Positions 5,628 through 6,172 of a stretch of DNA of 6,172 bases are shown piece after piece. The notes beneath the pieces are model-generated. The model was not told the origin of the DNA. It did not search any database and saw nothing but the letters and a program-made list of their open reading frames with translations. Location of the stretch: assembly GCA_026785865.1 (NCBI GenBank), contig JAJAZG010000217.1:1-6172 (forward strand), read 5' to 3'. Within the stretch, counting starts at the first letter, position 1. Each line of letters starts with the position of its first letter. Both the position numbers and the translations under genes were made by a program. This stretch comes from Pseudanabaena sp. CAN_BIN31 (GTDB lineage Bacteria > Cyanobacteriota > Cyanobacteriia > Pseudanabaenales > Pseudanabaenaceae).

Positions 5628-6098
5628 ATGAAGATGACTACAAAACTTTTATTTGTTTGCCTCGGCAATATTTGCCGATCGCCTGCTGCGGAAAATATTA
5701 TGAATCACTTGATTGAGCAGGAAGGACTAAGCGATCGCTTTATTTGTGATTCGGCAGGAACTGGCGGCTGGCATGTTGGCGCATTACCTGATCGCCGTAT
5801 GCGAGCCGCCGCTAAAGAACGCGGCTTAGACTTTGTTGGTTCGGCGAGGCAATTTGAAGCAATGGATTTGCGCGAATTTGATCTAATCTTAGCGATGGAT
5901 AAGGACAACTATCGCAATATTCTCGCGCTCGATCCGCAAGGAAAATTTAGCGACAAAGTAAAGATGATGTGTGACTATTGCGAAACTCATACTGACAAAG
6001 AGGTTCCCGATCCTTACTATGGCGGTGCAGATGGATTTAATTATGTAATCGATCTGCTTTTCGATGCCTGTAATGGACTTCTCAAATCGCATAATTAA
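5628..6098 (+). CDS. Low-molecular-weight protein-tyrosine phosphatase
   Basis: 156 residues, the usual size for this single-domain cytoplasmic family, which hydrolyses phosphotyrosine (and, in the arsenate-reductase branch, reduces arsenate). The phosphate-binding loop CLGNICRSP is at 11-19: nucleophile C11, arginine R17 and S18. The general-acid loop DPYYG is at 128-132, with D128 as proton donor and the aromatic pair Y130-Y131 seen in classical LMW-PTPs. AMDKDNYRNIL (89-99) is a further family block. The aromatic YY and the absence of the arsenate-reductase cysteine pattern favour tyrosine phosphatase over ArsC. It resembles Synechocystis SynPTP. The start is either M1 (5628) or M3 (5634). 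Neither has a well-placed ribosome site; the purine-rich ggaagggag at 5605-5613 comes from the upstream repeat and is 14 nt before the first ATG, which is far. It is divergent from the antiporter gene and has its own terminator, so it is probably monocistronic. Confidence 0.95.
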   Translation: MKMTTKLLFVCLGNICRSPAAENIMNHLIEQEGLSDRFICDSAGTGGWHVGALPDRRMRAAAKERGLDFVGSARQFEAMDLREFDLILAMDKDNYRNILALDPQGKFSDKVKMMCDYCETHTDKEVPDPYYGGADGFNYVIDLLFDACNGLLKSHN

Positions 6099-6159
6099 AC
6101 CCAAAACCCAAAAAGCTATGGCGCAACCTGCCCGGGCGCCGAAGGGTTTTGGGTTTTTT
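6097..6159 (+). terminator. Intrinsic terminator of the phosphatase gene, member of the repeat-arm family
   Basis: A 13-bp outer stem (6097-6109 aaacccaaaaccc with 6144-6156) overlaps the stop codon. An inner ggcgc/gcgcc stem (6120-6124 with 6136-6140) lies within it, and a T6 run (6154-6159) ends it. The left side carries CCAAAAAGCTATGGCGC (6108-6124), but the right side keeps only gaa where the matching arm should be. This leaves an asymmetric internal loop of 10 nt on the left and 3 nt on the right. The remaining 13 bases of the window show nothing. Confidence 0.75.
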
Positions 6160-6172
6160 AAGTATCCAAAAA

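Larger units (their letters stand above)
986..5738. repeat. HIP1 octamer GCGATCGC, 11 dispersed copies
   Basis: Perfect GCGATCGC octamers begin at 986, 1181, 1469, 1511, 3543, 3690, 3945, 4384, 4750, 5491 and 5731. All lie inside coding sequence. The coordinates here only span the first to the last copy. This density is a hallmark of many cyanobacterial genomes and is the main taxonomic clue in the window. Further near-matches ending CGATCGC (for example around 2225 and 2454) suggest the same bias. Confidence 0.95.

Noticed and set aside
5705..6104. Minus-strand open frames opposite the phosphatase gene
   Set aside because: They are antisense to a gene with intact catalytic motifs and show no domain of their own.

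Overview
The window looks like a vegetative chromosomal segment of a cyanobacterium. The palindromic octamer GCGATCGC (HIP1), which is greatly over-represented in many cyanobacterial genomes, occurs 11 times in 6.2 kb by hand count, where chance predicts far less than one. The proteins also have a cyanobacterial flavour, such as the NhaS3-like antiporter and a SynPTP-like phosphatase. The dense intergenic hairpins resemble what I know of Pseudanabaena-like filamentous genomes, but the genus is a guess.

Layout. Bases 2-436 (+) are the C-terminal third of seryl-tRNA synthetase, cut by the window edge. Bases 514-1200 (+) encode a Sua5/YciO/YrdC-family protein, closest to YciO. Bases 1349-1750 (+) encode a small membrane protein of unknown function. 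Bases 2013-4046 (+) encode a full-length YyaL-type (DUF255) thioredoxin-domain protein. Bases 4140-5513 (-) encode a CPA2-type cation:proton antiporter. Bases 5628-6098 (+) encode a low-molecular-weight protein-tyrosine phosphatase. The first four genes point the same way but are separated by 76-262 nt gaps that hold hairpins, so they are probably separate transcription units. The antiporter converges on the YyaL-like gene, with a two-hairpin gap between them, and diverges from the phosphatase gene. The genes do not form an obvious pathway. They read as independent housekeeping functions: translation and tRNA modification, an unknown membrane protein, a thioredoxin-fold protein, ion homeostasis and a phosphatase.

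The unusual content is between the genes. Every complete intergenic gap carries at least one inverted repeat, and several are related. There is a 97-bp MITE-like element with 15-bp terminal inverted repeats and a nested hairpin (1205-1301). A shortened relative of it lies just upstream of the phosphatase gene (5563-5616) and lacks one hairpin arm. Four sites share a CCAAAAAG-NTGTGGCGC-like left arm (1764, 1916, 5575, 6108), three of them folding into a hairpin. A 28-nt palindromic repeat is present twice in opposite orientation (444-471 and 4100-4127). A HIP1-containing palindrome also sits in frame inside the YciO-like gene. No gene-free stretch exceeds 300 bases. I see no new multi-gene system here; the repeat families are the part most worth pursuing.
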